Of a stretch of DNA of 64,000 nucleotides, positions 54,601 through 64,000 are shown one piece after another (position 1 is the stretch's first letter; each line of letters begins with the position of its first letter). This stretch comes from Micrasema longulum (lineage: Eukaryota > Arthropoda > Insecta > Trichoptera > Brachycentridae). The stretch lies in the NCBI GenBank assembly GCA_022494885.1, contig JAGVSM010000934.1, forward strand, positions 62,001 to 126,000, in the 5' to 3' direction. The translations under genes were made by a program, and so were the position numbers. The notes beneath the pieces are model-generated. The model made no database searches. It was not told the DNA's origin and worked only from the letters and a program-made list of their open reading frames with translations.

Positions 54601-55889
54601 TTTACTTTGCAGGAGGCGGCATGGAAGTCTTAGAAGAAAGTAGTTAGGTACTTGTTCTCTACTACCGGCTAAGGCTAAGCCGGCGCTCGCATATTACGTC
54701 ACTTGACCTACCCTTCGACTATAAATCAATATACAGGATGTGTTCTAAAATAGATGTAGTGTTAAAACAAGAAATGTCTTTATTTTTTTATTCGAGGTCT
54801 TTTAATCATCAGATCAGCACCAACAAAAGATAGACTCCGCTTCACCTAGCTGTTGCCATGCGTTGGTAATTGAATTTGGCGAATACTGAATGCTAAAAAA
54901 TTAAGTAATTTTCAAATTTCAAATTTTACAATATGGTATTTACAATTTTTGTTACATGTGGCGAAGGTAAAAATACAATAGGTCAGTGAATGTTTTTTAC
55001 TAAATATTATGAAATATTTGTATATAACCACTTACCAACTTACAAATTAAATGCTTTAAATATGATTAAATGTTTTTCAGTTCATTCGTTTTTTTTTCTA
55101 GTTTTTATTCCGAAATTATTCCGCGTGTGACGTCTCAAGTTATCTTTTGCTTTTTCTCGGTCAGTTCTTCCGATTAGTCCGTTGACGGTAAGTAAACCGG
55201 AAATCTTCCACAACTCTCTTATCATTGATTGATTCATATAAATTATTGACGTCGTTCAAAGTAGTCCGTTTTTATAAAAATATTTTTTATTATATTTTTC
55301 TTACATGTTCAAGAATTTTCGCACTATAATTTCATGCTCTAATTTTTACCGCGTGTAAAAAATCATTTTTTAGATCCAATTTCCCGTAGAGCTTTACCTC
55401 CTCATTGAGAAAAATCTTTCTAGAATTTTTTCCTTGCAAGTAGCGAAAATCGAACTCGCGACGTTTTATTTTTTATGTCATTTTGTTGTAATAAATTAAT
55501 TTGAATTGAAAATATTTGGGACTTTTAAAATACTATTGAATAATAGATTTTGCGGCCAAATAACAAACACACTGTGTGTTTATATAAATGTAGATATAGA
55601 ATGCAGATTACAGGTTACACGGGGTGAGCGTTCCATTTCGCTTTTAATGTTTGCGCTATAATATTTACCATAAATTGTCAATAAACATGTTATAATTTAT
55701 ATGCTTTTGATTTATCTCCGAGCCACAAATGGAATCGTTTGAGTTCAAAATGGAGTGAGCTTCACAATATTTAGTTGATATCCTAGAAAAGCCGCAGGCT
55801 TTACTGTTAAGTTTTGTTTGACGATTATTCATTTAAACATTCGTTTTAATCAAAAGATTATAAAAAAACCAAATAAGTTCCATCTTCTT
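54601..55889. other. Upstream flank, little recognisable
   Basis: At 55107-55164 GACGTCTCAAGTTATCTTTT and flanking text match 32669-32731. Otherwise no gene or repeat is recognised. Confidence 0.4.
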
Positions 55890-56051
55890 CTTTTTTAATG
55901 GCTTTATTCACCTACCTACTGAATTGTTCCAGCCAGTATCGTGCTTTTTTTGTTTTTTTTTGCATATTTACTTAGTTTGTAACGTTAGTAAATTAGATGT
56001 ACCAGTAAGAATGGAAGTTCATTATATTATTACAACTGAGATGGAGAACAT

Positions 56052-56455
56052 TTCAAACAGGGAAATATGGAAGTCTAAGCATTTAGAGGGCTTATGTCAT
56101 GTCAATAGCTAATTTAAGTGGTCACTATACCATTTAACTTTTGTTTTTTAAAAAAATATTTATCAAAAAAGCATTCAAAAGGTAAAATACAAATTATCAA
56201 GTCCTACTGAACTGTATAAAATGCAGTTCATCCAAATTGAAATTAAGGTATCAAATAAAGTTTCTGGTTTTTTTACTTCACAACGGATGGAAGAGTTGAG
56301 GAAAAGTGGATGTTCAAACATAAGCAAAATAGTGAATATTGCACAGTCTGTTAAGAGGCCACAAAAACCAGCTAATAACTGGTCATAAGTCCTGTTAATG
56401 CCAAGACTTCCATATTCTCTTTTCAAAAATGTTTTCTTTCTCTGTGTCAATAAAT
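56052..56455. repeat. Two copies of repeat family A in opposite orientation
   Basis: The minus-oriented copy at 56052-56126 has AGGGCTTATGTCATGTCAAT and the plus-oriented copy at 56205-56455 has ACTGGTCATAAGTCCTGTTA, GATGGAAGAGTTGAGGAAAA and TCTCTGTGTCAATAAATT. The ~80-bp gap between them includes a Lys/Phe-like AT run. The pair could fold into a long hairpin. Confidence 0.6.
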
Positions 56456-56489
56456 TAAAAAAAATTAATACTTTTAAAAGAACGTGTTT

Positions 56490-56690
56490 TTTAAATATTT
56501 GTATTTTTTTTTTTTTTTTTTGTTTTTTTTACAATAAACATAAATGATAAACCCGACTATTAAAAAAATAAACCATAGTGACATAGCAATGAAATACATA
56601 TTAATAGTAAAAATAGTAAACAAAAAAATCCCACAAAGGCATAGCCTGTTCGTGGGTATGCAAGAAAATGTTAATGAATTTTTGCTCCTG
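56490..56690 (-). repeat. 3' end of a retrotransposon (minus strand)
   Basis: Poly(T) at 56506-56531 on the plus strand equals poly(A) on minus. Upstream lies a hairpin CCCACGAACAGGCTATGCC...GTGGG near 56630-56665, comparable with 10243-10274. Only the UTR is left. Confidence 0.45.
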
Positions 56691-57259
56691 TAATAAATAA
56701 TGGACAGTTATAATATTTTTGTATGGCATAAGAAAGAAAAAATAAGATATTCTGAGAAAGATATTTTTTTATAGTGGTATGATTATCTTCCTATATTTGC
56801 TCAGTTAAAATTTATTTAAGTTGTCGTCGCGTTGGCGTCGCACGTCGGCGTCGGCGTTATGGCGACCTTACCGTAGTAATTAAAGAGGAAAATTATCGAT
56901 TGAATAATTTATTTCCGTTACTCCATAGATAATAGGGATGGCCGTTTCGGTTATTGTGGCCTATGGTCACTCAAAACCATTGTAGAGGATCAGATGCCCA
57001 CAAAATTGCCAGGCTGAGGAAGGTGTTGACTGCATTTTTAATCCATATTAGTCGGAGGGAGTCGGAGGGAGAGAAATTGTTGTCCGATGTAGAAGGACGT
57101 AAGCTGATTTCTTGTTTTACTAGTAATGACTTAGGACATAGAGATTTTGGTATTACTTATGTTTTCTCTGGATATTTATTGTTTACTTGTCAGACTGAAA
57201 AAGCACACATAATGATAAAACTGTAATGATTTTTTAATATTATTATAAAATACATAATT
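56691..57259. other. Upstream flank, no supported gene
   Basis: A GC-rich stretch at 56820-56870 is made of CGTCG/CGGCG-like units, and GTCGGAGGGA is repeated at 57052 and 57062. A 90-codon plus-strand frame at 56954-57226 shows no domain and could be part of the retroelement ending at 57425. Confidence 0.35.
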
Positions 57260-57425
57260 TACTGCCTTAGAACGGGGAAGCTATCCCTAGTTAGGCAGTT
57301 TAGATGAACTAACAGCAAAAATAAAAAATATGCATGTTTACTTTTACTACTTAATTAATTTGTTGTATAAATAATTACTTGTAAATTGCTGTAATAAATA
57401 TGTAAAAAATAAATAAAAATAAAAA
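57260..57425 (+). repeat. Retrotransposon 3' end with hairpin, family H1
   Basis: CTGCCTTAGAACGGGG pairs with CCCTAGTTAGGCAG (57262-57298). A ~125-base AT-rich stretch ends in AATAAATATGTAAAAAATAAATAAAAA. It is the clearest of the three H1 copies. Confidence 0.55.
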
Positions 57426-57429
57426 ATTC

Positions 57430-57785
57430 TGAGAAAAGTTAGACCAAATGAATTTTGATCGAATGATTATTTTCATTCGAATGAATCATTTCTAGTGGTA
57501 ATAAATAAGTATGTTTTCAGTGTCCGAATAATTCGTCATTTTTATATCAAAATACAATAACATGCTAAAGATAATATACCAAATAAAGGTTTATTTTACA
57601 CCATACAGGATCCATAAATTTACCGTTGCAAAAAGCTTAAAGTCCTAGCAGAGGGTCGGCGTTTCTAATTAAAGTGCAAAACGCAAGATTTATAGAGTAA
57701 CTACTACGCTGCTTTTAATATACGCTTTACTGCACAGGTTAGGTCTATTGCAGGCAGGGTAAAGATGAGCTGGTGAGGTTAACAT
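57430..57785. other. Upstream flank, no recognisable feature
   Basis: AT-rich; nothing assignable. Confidence 0.4.
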
Positions 57786-57789
57786 ATTA

Positions 57790-57865
57790 GAACACAGATG
57801 GAGATAATTTGAGAGAAGGGAATATGAATGTCAAGGCGTTTACAGGACATATTATCTGCCACTCT
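57790..57865 (-). repeat. Repeat family A fragment
   Basis: GAGAAGGGAATATGAATGTC then AAGGCGTTTACAGGACATAT matches the minus-oriented core seen at 34040-34119, with the GACCTGTC part degraded. Confidence 0.5.
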
Positions 57866-58304
57866 ACACACTGTGTTCATTCACCCTTCTGCAAAATTTT
57901 ATTTATTTTATATTTCTATAGAAGATACATACATGAACAGAAAATATAAAACGAAAAATAATGAAACCCACTAAACTGCGAAACTTTTTTTTCTTTTATA
58001 AAGAAAAAAGTCAAAGAAATTATTTAAATTTAAAAAGTAAGTAAGTAAAAGTAAGAACTAAAGGATAAGCCCACGAATTTTTCATAAAATATATATATGT
58101 ATACAAAAAAACTCGTATAGTAGAATGTTGACTTAAAATAATAATAAATATAAAGCCTTGTTACATATTAGCCATTGAGTTATTTTTTTCTTAAATATTT
58201 TGACAACATTTTCTTTTAAGATCTGCTAAGAAATCTTAATGATTTTTTTGGAATTGTATAATGAAGTTCAACAATGTTTTCAGTATGTCCAAATGCTTGG
58301 AGAC
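57866..58304. other. Upstream flank, no recognisable feature
   Basis: A-rich and T-rich stretches, including a short GTAAGTAAGTAAAAGTAAG run near 58038. No gene is supported. Confidence 0.35.
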
Positions 58305-58309
58305 TGGCT

Positions 58310-58985
58310 GGATTGGAAACCAGCCAAAGACAGGTCATAAGCCCTGTAAATGCCTAGAATCTCATTTTCCCATCTTAAAAATGTTTTCCCTCTATGTTGG
58401 AACGAATTTAAGTATGGTGAAGTGTTCTTTGGCCATACTTGTTTAAAAACCTCGGTACTGGCAAGCCTTCACGTTGTGCTAGCCTTGTATTATATATATT
58501 TTAACATCCATATTTCTTCAATTCTTTTATTTGATGTATGTGAAATGTTAAAGAGCTGACGTTCAAACACAGGTAGAATGGTATATGTTACACCGTTTAA
58601 GTTACCACGTTAATCAGCAAATGACAAGTCATACGCTGTTAATGCCTCGACTTCCATATCAACTTATCCTTAATGTTGTCCATTTCTGTTGAAATATCTT
58701 AAATAACTTCCCAGTGGGTAAAATGCAGTCATTGTCAACAAATATTTGGACAGCCGCTGTTGTTCATGTGTTCAAATGTTCAAATGTTGTTCATTGAATC
58801 ACCCGGTCCAAGGAGCATCAATAATTTACTCAGATGAATCTCACCCGCATCAACAAAAGTCATCAGCTCAGCTCTTTGCCTCACAAAACACAACAGTTAG
58901 AACAATGAAAGAAATATGGATGTTTAAACATATGCAGATATGAATGTCACCCAGTGTGTAAAAGGGCCACGTAAAACATCCACTT
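58310..58985 (+). repeat. Cluster of repeat family A copies
   Basis: Three plus-oriented pieces: 58310-58420 (GACAGGTCATAAGCCCTGTA), 58555-58690 (AAATGACAAGTCATACGCTG, CTTCCATATCAACT) and 58820-58985 (GATGAATCTCACCCGCATCA, CACCCAGTGTGTAAAAGGGC). Between 58770 and 58790 a short GTTCAAAT repeat occurs. Overlapping short frames here are not genes. Confidence 0.6.
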
Positions 58986-58989
58986 AAAT

Positions 58990-59505
58990 GTTTAATTCAT
59001 ACATAATCCGTAAGTATTCTTCAATCTATATGTCTGAATTATGTAATTTTATTGAAATAATGTATTATTTTACATTTTATTAAATAGAAGTTCATTTATT
59101 TTTTATTTACGACATTGAAGTTTCACGAATAAAAATGAAATCAATTAAGAGGCTTGCATAAAATATTTTTAGGATTATTTTATTGTCCAAATATAGATAA
59201 CAGTTTCTTTCTCTCAGAACATAAATTAGAAAACCCGTTTTTAAGATATCTATATGAAAGCTGGAATTTTACAGTTCATTAAAATACCATTTGTTGAATT
59301 AATTAAAATTTATTAACTCCTAATCAACATTAGATGATATTTCAATCTTACGAAATAAATTATCAATGTGAAGCTTCGAAAAAAAGCCAATAACTTTTTT
59401 ATTTGATGTTTTATCTCATTCTTCCATATTTTAAATTATTTTTTTTGTTTTTATTAATTATAAAACATATAATCCATAAACAAGATATTATACCCTCGGG
59501 AGTTC
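58990..59505. other. Upstream flank, no recognisable feature
   Basis: AT-rich sequence without frames or repeats that I can assign. Confidence 0.4.
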
Positions 59506-59509
59506 TAAA

Positions 59510-59890
59510 AAAAACTCATTTGTGAAGGTACATAAAAAGTTTATTTTTTTGTGACAATACATGGGTAATATCAGTACATATACATAATACAATCCAAAAT
59601 AGTAAGAAAACATATTAGAAAAATGAAACAAAGTATTATACACTATTTAGATAAATTATATTAATAAGTATCGCTATCAAAAAGACTTAAGTGATATTTT
59701 TTAATTGCAACACTTTTAGATTTGCTATTAGACTTCTCGTTTTTTAGTTCGTCGGGCAGTTTATTTAATTGGGAATGGTCAATATTTTCCAGGGGCTTTT
59801 TGCCGAACTTTGTTGAGCGAAATTTAGATAAATGAAGATTTTTTGAGTTTCGTCTATTGAGGTTGTGAATATCATGATTTAATGTGTATT
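59510..59890 (-). pseudogene. CR1-type reverse transcriptase C-terminal fragment
   Basis: The minus strand reads NRRNSKNLHLSKFRSTKFGK, then NKLPDELKN and KSVAIKKYHLSLFD to a stop near 59666, the last ~65 residues of a CR1-type protein. The usual LWNSLP-like block is altered. The 3' UTR of about 150 bases ends in a T-rich run at about 59530 on the plus strand. It sits head to head with the next fragment. Confidence 0.65.
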
Positions 59891-59899
59891 TTTAATTTG

Positions 59900-60600
59900 C
59901 GTGAGCAGAAAAGTTTATTATACTGTTGGTGATGTCATGAAGTGGCATTACCTTGAAAGGAAGTATTTCTGTCTGTCGGTAAATATCCTTGGCATGGGAA
60001 TCCCATTTCAGTACAAGAAAGTCTCTCAGAGCTCTGTTCTGAAGAATTTGTATCTTATCTATTTGTATATTAAGATAGCATTAGATTCCTGTAAATTCAA
60101 ACTAAAACCGAAAATAGGGAACCGTCTAAATGATACAAAACTGGATTTACTTATTAAAGAACAGAACTCGATTTACCAAGAATGGAAACAAGATCCTTTT
60201 AACGATACACTTTTTATCTTAAAAAATAAGGATACAACATAAATAACGGACAAAGGCATTATACTTTTCTGGCTCCTAAGCTACACAACTTTTTAAGCAA
60301 GGACATATTGGTGAACAAAATGAAAAATAATATTTTCAAAGCTAGAGTCCATAAATGGATTGCTAAAAAGACTAGACAGGAAGCTGAGCAATATGTTTCA
60401 TATATAAGAATATAATTTTAGTTTCTTGAAAATCCTTTTTCGTTTTATCAATGTAAGTATGTTTTAATTTTTTTAAATTTTTTATTTCTTTTGAATTTTT
60501 ACACAATTGATGTGAAAGTATGTACAATTATGTATATAATAAATAATATATTGACACTCCGGAACATGCCTGTGGGCCAGTGGAGTGGCTACATACATAA
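59900..60600 (+). pseudogene. Non-LTR fragment with internal deletion
   Basis: The first frame (59901-60242) has RLNDTKLDLLIKEQNSIYQE, possibly from the linker or thumb of an ORF2 protein. After a stop the neighbouring frame reads RHYTFLAPKLHNFLSKDILV and KARVHKWIAKKTRQEAEQYV, a C-terminus like GPRFFNML...KWIRG of the three-ORF element. The 3' UTR holds a hairpin (CACTCC...GGAGTG, about 60555-60587) and an AAATAAAAGTAAAAATA tail. Confidence 0.6.
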
Positions 60601-60985
60601 ATAAAAGTAAAAATATATTGAATGTACCGTACCTATTGTATAAACATTTTTGCTAACTATGTATTTGTATGTTATATTGGATTAAATTAATAAATAAACG
60701 TGTTTATATCTAAGATTGATAAAAAAATATCTAATGACCTCCATTTGAGTTTCACACTACCTCTCTTCTTTTGCTATCATCTCGTCCAATTTAGTCTTCA
60801 TCTCTATTGTTGCAGCACTTTACTATATGGCACTAGATCGACCTCTTCCAGTTCAGCCCTGGTGAAGTTTGAATGCCGTCTTCGTCTTCTTCTTTGTTTC
60901 CTTAATTCTTAGGGTCGTAATCTATGGTGTAATCCATGGTAAGCACAAAGCGTCTACAATATTCTCTGTTCTCCGCAGCACTCGT
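60601..60985. other. Possible decayed 5' part of the next Jockey copy
   Basis: Non-AT-rich composition and fragments such as STSSSALVKFECRLRLLL suggest old coding sequence, perhaps the endonuclease end of the following element, but no motif is certain. Confidence 0.3.
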
Positions 60986-61052
60986 CGCCGAGTAAAGGTC
61001 TCTCTCGGTCATCTCCTTTACTTGTTCACATCAACAAGCGCGTGATCTTATT

Positions 61053-62099
61053 ATGCTTCTTTCGTCTGAAACATTTTCTATTATAATGCTTTTTTCCATG
61101 TTTCATGGCTATTGTCTGGCAATATCACCAAAGAAACTCAAATCAAATATCTTGCGAAATCCCAGTGACTTTTGGAGATATATTGGCTCTAAGCGCCGGG
61201 ATGGAGGGATCATGGACTCCATGACCTGGAAATGTCAAGACGTTCGAAATGTGGATATTGTGAATGCTTTTGCTAGTAATTTTAAATCTGTTTACTGTTC
61301 TACTCCGAATAAAGAGGTGCATCTAAATAAACAAAGTTCGTCTCAAGGCTCGCAAAATATTTCAATAGATTATTTCAGCGAAACTGATGTCTTCAAATCT
61401 ATTAGTTCTTTAAAGAACACTTGTTCACTTGGTCCCGATTTTGTTCCAACCGCTGTGCTGAAGAGTTGTGTACACATTTTCAAAAAACCACTAACTGTTA
61501 TTTTCAATCTGTCCTTAAAAACAGGTGTCTTTCCGGAGTTATGGAAGATCTCCAAAATTTCTCCAGTGTTTAAAAAAGGGAATAAAACATGTATCGAAAA
61601 CTATAGGCCGGTGGCAATTTTATCTGCTCCTGCAAAGGCATTTGAATGGTTGATATATCATTTTGTCTATCCCCAATTAGAACCATTCATATCAAACGAA
61701 CAACATGGATTTCGGCCTGGGCGTTCAACCAATACAAATTTGATGGTGTTTACGAATTTTGTCACTAAGTCACTCGACAAAGGTGCTCAAGTAGACTGTT
61801 CGTACAACGATTTTTCCAAAGCGTTTGATAAGGTAGATCACCAACTTTTGCTTCTGAAACTTCAGAGGATTGGCTTTAGCGACATTCTTCTGAAGCTATT
61901 CACAAATTATCTTACAGATCGTAAGCAATATGTGTCATATGGACTGTATCAATCTGAAACATTTAATACCTCTTCAGGGGTTCCTCAAGGATCTAATTTG
62001 GGACCATTGTTATTTTTAATCTTTATAAATGATATTGGTAAAGTCATAAAATTTTGTAATTTTCTCTTATTTGCTGACGACCTAAAAATTTTTTTGTGA
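61053..62099 (+). pseudogene. Jockey-type reverse transcriptase, N-terminal frame
   Basis: 348 codons. Motifs in order: LGPDFVPTAVLKSC, GVFPELWKISKISPVFKKG, ENYRPVAILSAPAKAFE, EQHGFRPGRSTNTNL, NDFSKAFDKVDHQLL (catalytic Asp), SSGVPQGSNLGPLLFLIFIND and LLFADDLKIF (FADD active site). It ends right after the active site because of one extra or missing T in the run AAAATTTTTTTG at about 62088-62098. The first ~20 residues, before ISPKKLKSN, do not look like the family and may be out of frame. Confidence 0.88.
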
Positions 62100-62100
62100 A

Positions 62101-62898
62101 ATACTGACTTCTTCTGATTGTATTAAACTTCAGTGTGACATTCAAAATATAATTCAATGGAGCAAACAAAACAAATTGTTCTTCAATGTTTCCAAATGTT
62201 TTGTAATGGCATACACAAGAGCATCCAAAACAATATACTATCGTTATCTCATGGACGGAGTAAGACTTGAAAGGGTTTCAACGTCCAGAGATCTCGGGGT
62301 GTTGTTTGATGCTCAGTTATCTTTTAATCTTCATATAGTTAATCTATGTAATGACTCCCTTAAAATGCTTGGTTTTGTTCTTAGAAATGCCAAGATCTTT
62401 TCTAACACTCAGATTTTGAGGACATTGTATAATTCCTTGGTAAGAAGTCGTTTGGAGTTTAGTTCCATTATTTGGTCGCCACATGAGACTCGATACTCTT
62501 TGATGGTGGAGAGAGTGCAGAAAAAATTTCTGCGCTATCTGTACCTAAAAGAGTGTGGATATTATCCTTGGCTCTTCCCAACCGACTTTTTACTGGGAAT
62601 GCTAGGCTATCAGTCATTATGGAGGAGGAGGGACGTTCATTTGGGTGTTCACTTTTTCCAGGTGATCGGTGGTCGCATACATAACTCAGAAATTCTGATG
62701 GATGTAGGTCTGTTCGTACCTGATAACTATCTTCGACAAAGACAGCATCGATTGTTTTACCTACCGCGATGCAGAACCAACCTGCCAATGGTTATGCCGG
62801 TTGGTAGAGCAATCTTGCTACTTAATCGCATCGCCTCGGATGTCGACATATTTCACGACAGTGGGCCTTCCCTTAGGAAAGCACTTTCTAACATTTAA
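62101..62898 (+). pseudogene. Jockey-type reverse transcriptase, C-terminal frame
   Basis: Continues the protein in the next frame: the reading resumes directly with ILTSSDCIKLQCDIQNIIQW before the first ATG at 62176. Then come FFNVSKCFVMAYTRA, STSRDLGVLFDAQLSFN, MLGFVLRNAKIFSNTQILR, NSLVRSRLEFSSIIWSPHE and CRTNLPMVMPVGRA, ending LRKALSNI. The thumb and tail are complete, so the T-run shift is the only break in the RT part. Confidence 0.88.
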
Positions 62899-63299
62899 TT
62901 TTTCTTTTTACATTTTGTTATATTATTTTAATAACATAATTATCTACTGTAATTTGTGATTTATTATTGTATTTAGAATGAATTGGGTCTTTTTCTGTAA
63001 TGTTCTAAATATCTGAATAAATAAATGAAATAAATGAAATGAAAACCCGCCAACTGACGGTAGAAAATCTTTCATTAATATTAAATTCTTTCAGAATTGA
63101 ATAGTTTGTTCTTCTTTCAGTCCATGGAATCTTCAACGTAGGACGCCAATGCATCATTTTAAAAGCAAAAATTCTTGCATGGTAACGGGATTTTGTCTAT
63201 ACGGGTTTAAGTGGCGTGGAAAAATATTGGAAACATAAGGGTTCGAATTAGTTTTATTTTGGTGTGATGAATGCCGTATGCACCGCATTTTTATCTTGG

Positions 63300-63480
63300 G
63301 TCTCTAAATGACCATACCATCTTTGTCTTTATTCTCTCATCTTCTCTGTAACTAGAGTCACCTTAAAACTGTCCTTGAGATCGCATATTGCGCATTCCTT
63401 ACTGTACCCAGCTCCCAACCATCTGAACATTTACCGTTTCACTACTACCATCACGTCATACCCAGAGAGTAAGCAGAGTG
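63300..63480 (-). repeat. RTE-like 3' fragment
   Basis: ACTACCATCACGTCATACCC then AGAGAGTAAGCAGAGTG resembles the 3' end text (minus) of the family at 37957-39365 and 18040-18085. The coding remnant is too decayed to read. Confidence 0.4.
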
Positions 63481-63484
63481 AATA

Positions 63485-63960
63485 AATTTCAAGCAATCCG
63501 TCATTCTTTTATATTTGTATTATTTTGTCATGATGTCCTTAGATTATGTAGACTGTTGACTGTTGACATAACCAGATTTAGGTTAAAAATATTTAAACTG
63601 GTTTTACAACAAAGTTTTAGTACTCAATATCGCACAAAAGTTCTAAAATTTAATTCTGCGACCATAAAGTTTCAACGTCTATCCATTCATCGTTTGTCTC
63701 TTCGTTCTTATTCTCAAGGCAACTTTTTAATTTTCATCCACAATTCCTCCTTCTCAGGACCTCTCGAATTTGTATAGTTTCCATGCAGCTTGACTGTGGT
63801 ATCATCTCCCCTACACCATCAAAGATTATTTTAAAGTGTCCGTGTTGAAACGCGTCTGAAGAAACATCGCATAGCTCTTCCTTAATCTTTCATCTTCTGC
63901 TCTCTCTTTATTCCCTTTTCCCATTGAAGACTAGTATCGATTACAAATTGAATTAAATAC
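63485..63960 (+). pseudogene. Decayed non-LTR reverse transcriptase C-terminus
   Basis: The frame 63478-63777 contains HRLSLRSYSQGNFLIFIHN and SSFSGPLEFV. Just after it the next frames give WYHLPYTIKDYFKVSVLKR, the LWxxLPxxI...FKxxL pattern found near the end of Jockey/CR1 proteins. Frameshifts separate the parts. The 3' end is not reached before the window ends. Confidence 0.5.
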
Positions 63961-64000
63961 ACATACTTACTGCTAGTTTTTTTTTATATCTCGTTTACGT

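Larger units (their letters stand above)
60990..63040 (+). mobile_element. 5'-truncated Jockey-type retrotransposon, nearly intact reverse transcriptase
   Basis: Two plus-strand frames cover a whole reverse transcriptase and C-terminal domain, followed by a 3' UTR ending AATAAATAAATGAAATAAATG at about 63040. The RNPSDFWRYIGSKRRDGG linker and the LGVLFDAQLSFNLHI and VPDNYLRQRQHRLFYL blocks mark it as Jockey clade. The endonuclease is missing or unrecognisable. It is the best copy of the family at 46230-47245. Confidence 0.88.

Noticed and set aside
56954..57226. 90-codon plus-strand frame
   Set aside because: No domain; it sits just upstream of a retrotransposon 3' end and is probably old non-coding or element sequence.
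62468..62788. 106-codon minus-strand frame
   Set aside because: Shadow of the Jockey-type C-terminal frame.

Overview
The window looks like AT-rich euchromatic DNA from an insect, most likely a moth or butterfly. The base composition, the very large repeat-filled introns, many 5'-truncated Jockey/CR1-type and RTE-type non-LTR retrotransposons, a mariner remnant, hAT elements and tRNA-derived SINE copies all point that way. The order is inferred from repeat style only; no species was identified. I see no bacterial or viral operons, CRISPR array or rRNA.

Only one host gene is supported. It lies on the minus strand and spans about 43 kb (54300 down to 11273). Three exons join with matching splice phases into a 554-residue type II membrane protein of glycosyltransferase family 92 (DUF23). 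Exon 1 (53974-54300) encodes the cytosolic tail, membrane anchor and stem. Exon 2 (27347-27455) and exon 3 (11273-12501) encode the catalytic domain. The introns are about 26.5 kb and 14.8 kb and hold most of the repeats.

The most unusual object is downstream of that gene, at about 2901-9595 on the minus strand. It is a nearly intact non-LTR retrotransposon with three open reading frames instead of two: ORF1 (coiled coil plus FP-like C-terminus), a 2.1-kb middle frame encoding a very hydrophobic multi-pass membrane protein (ORF-M), and ORF2 (endonuclease plus reverse transcriptase, one frameshift). ORF-M runs from the end of ORF1 almost exactly to the start of ORF2, which argues that it belongs to the element. 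I know of no described non-LTR element with such a middle protein.

The second notable signal is RNA-level. Two motifs at 18284-18327 and 18895-18938, in direct orientation about 610 bp apart, fold on paper as type I hammerhead ribozymes with minimal stem III. A third, more decayed one sits at the end of a long inverted repeat at 33196-33590. Such ribozymes are known from Penelope-like elements and retrozymes.

Layout: 1-2900 intergenic with repeat tails; 2901-9595 three-ORF element; 9600-10430 a related truncated copy; 11253-12501 GT92 last exon; 12502-27346 intron 2 (tandem repeats, SINE, RTE-like fragments, hammerheads, Jockey, mariner, hAT); 27347-27455 exon 2; 27456-53973 intron 1 (CR1-type, inverted-repeat elements, nested hAT MITE, RTE-like copies, a MITE-split reverse transcriptase, Jockey copies); 53974-54600 exon 1 and probable promoter; 54600-64000 upstream DNA with more repeats and a Jockey-type copy at 61-63 kb. 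All reverse transcriptase copies other than the three-ORF element are 5'-truncated or broken.
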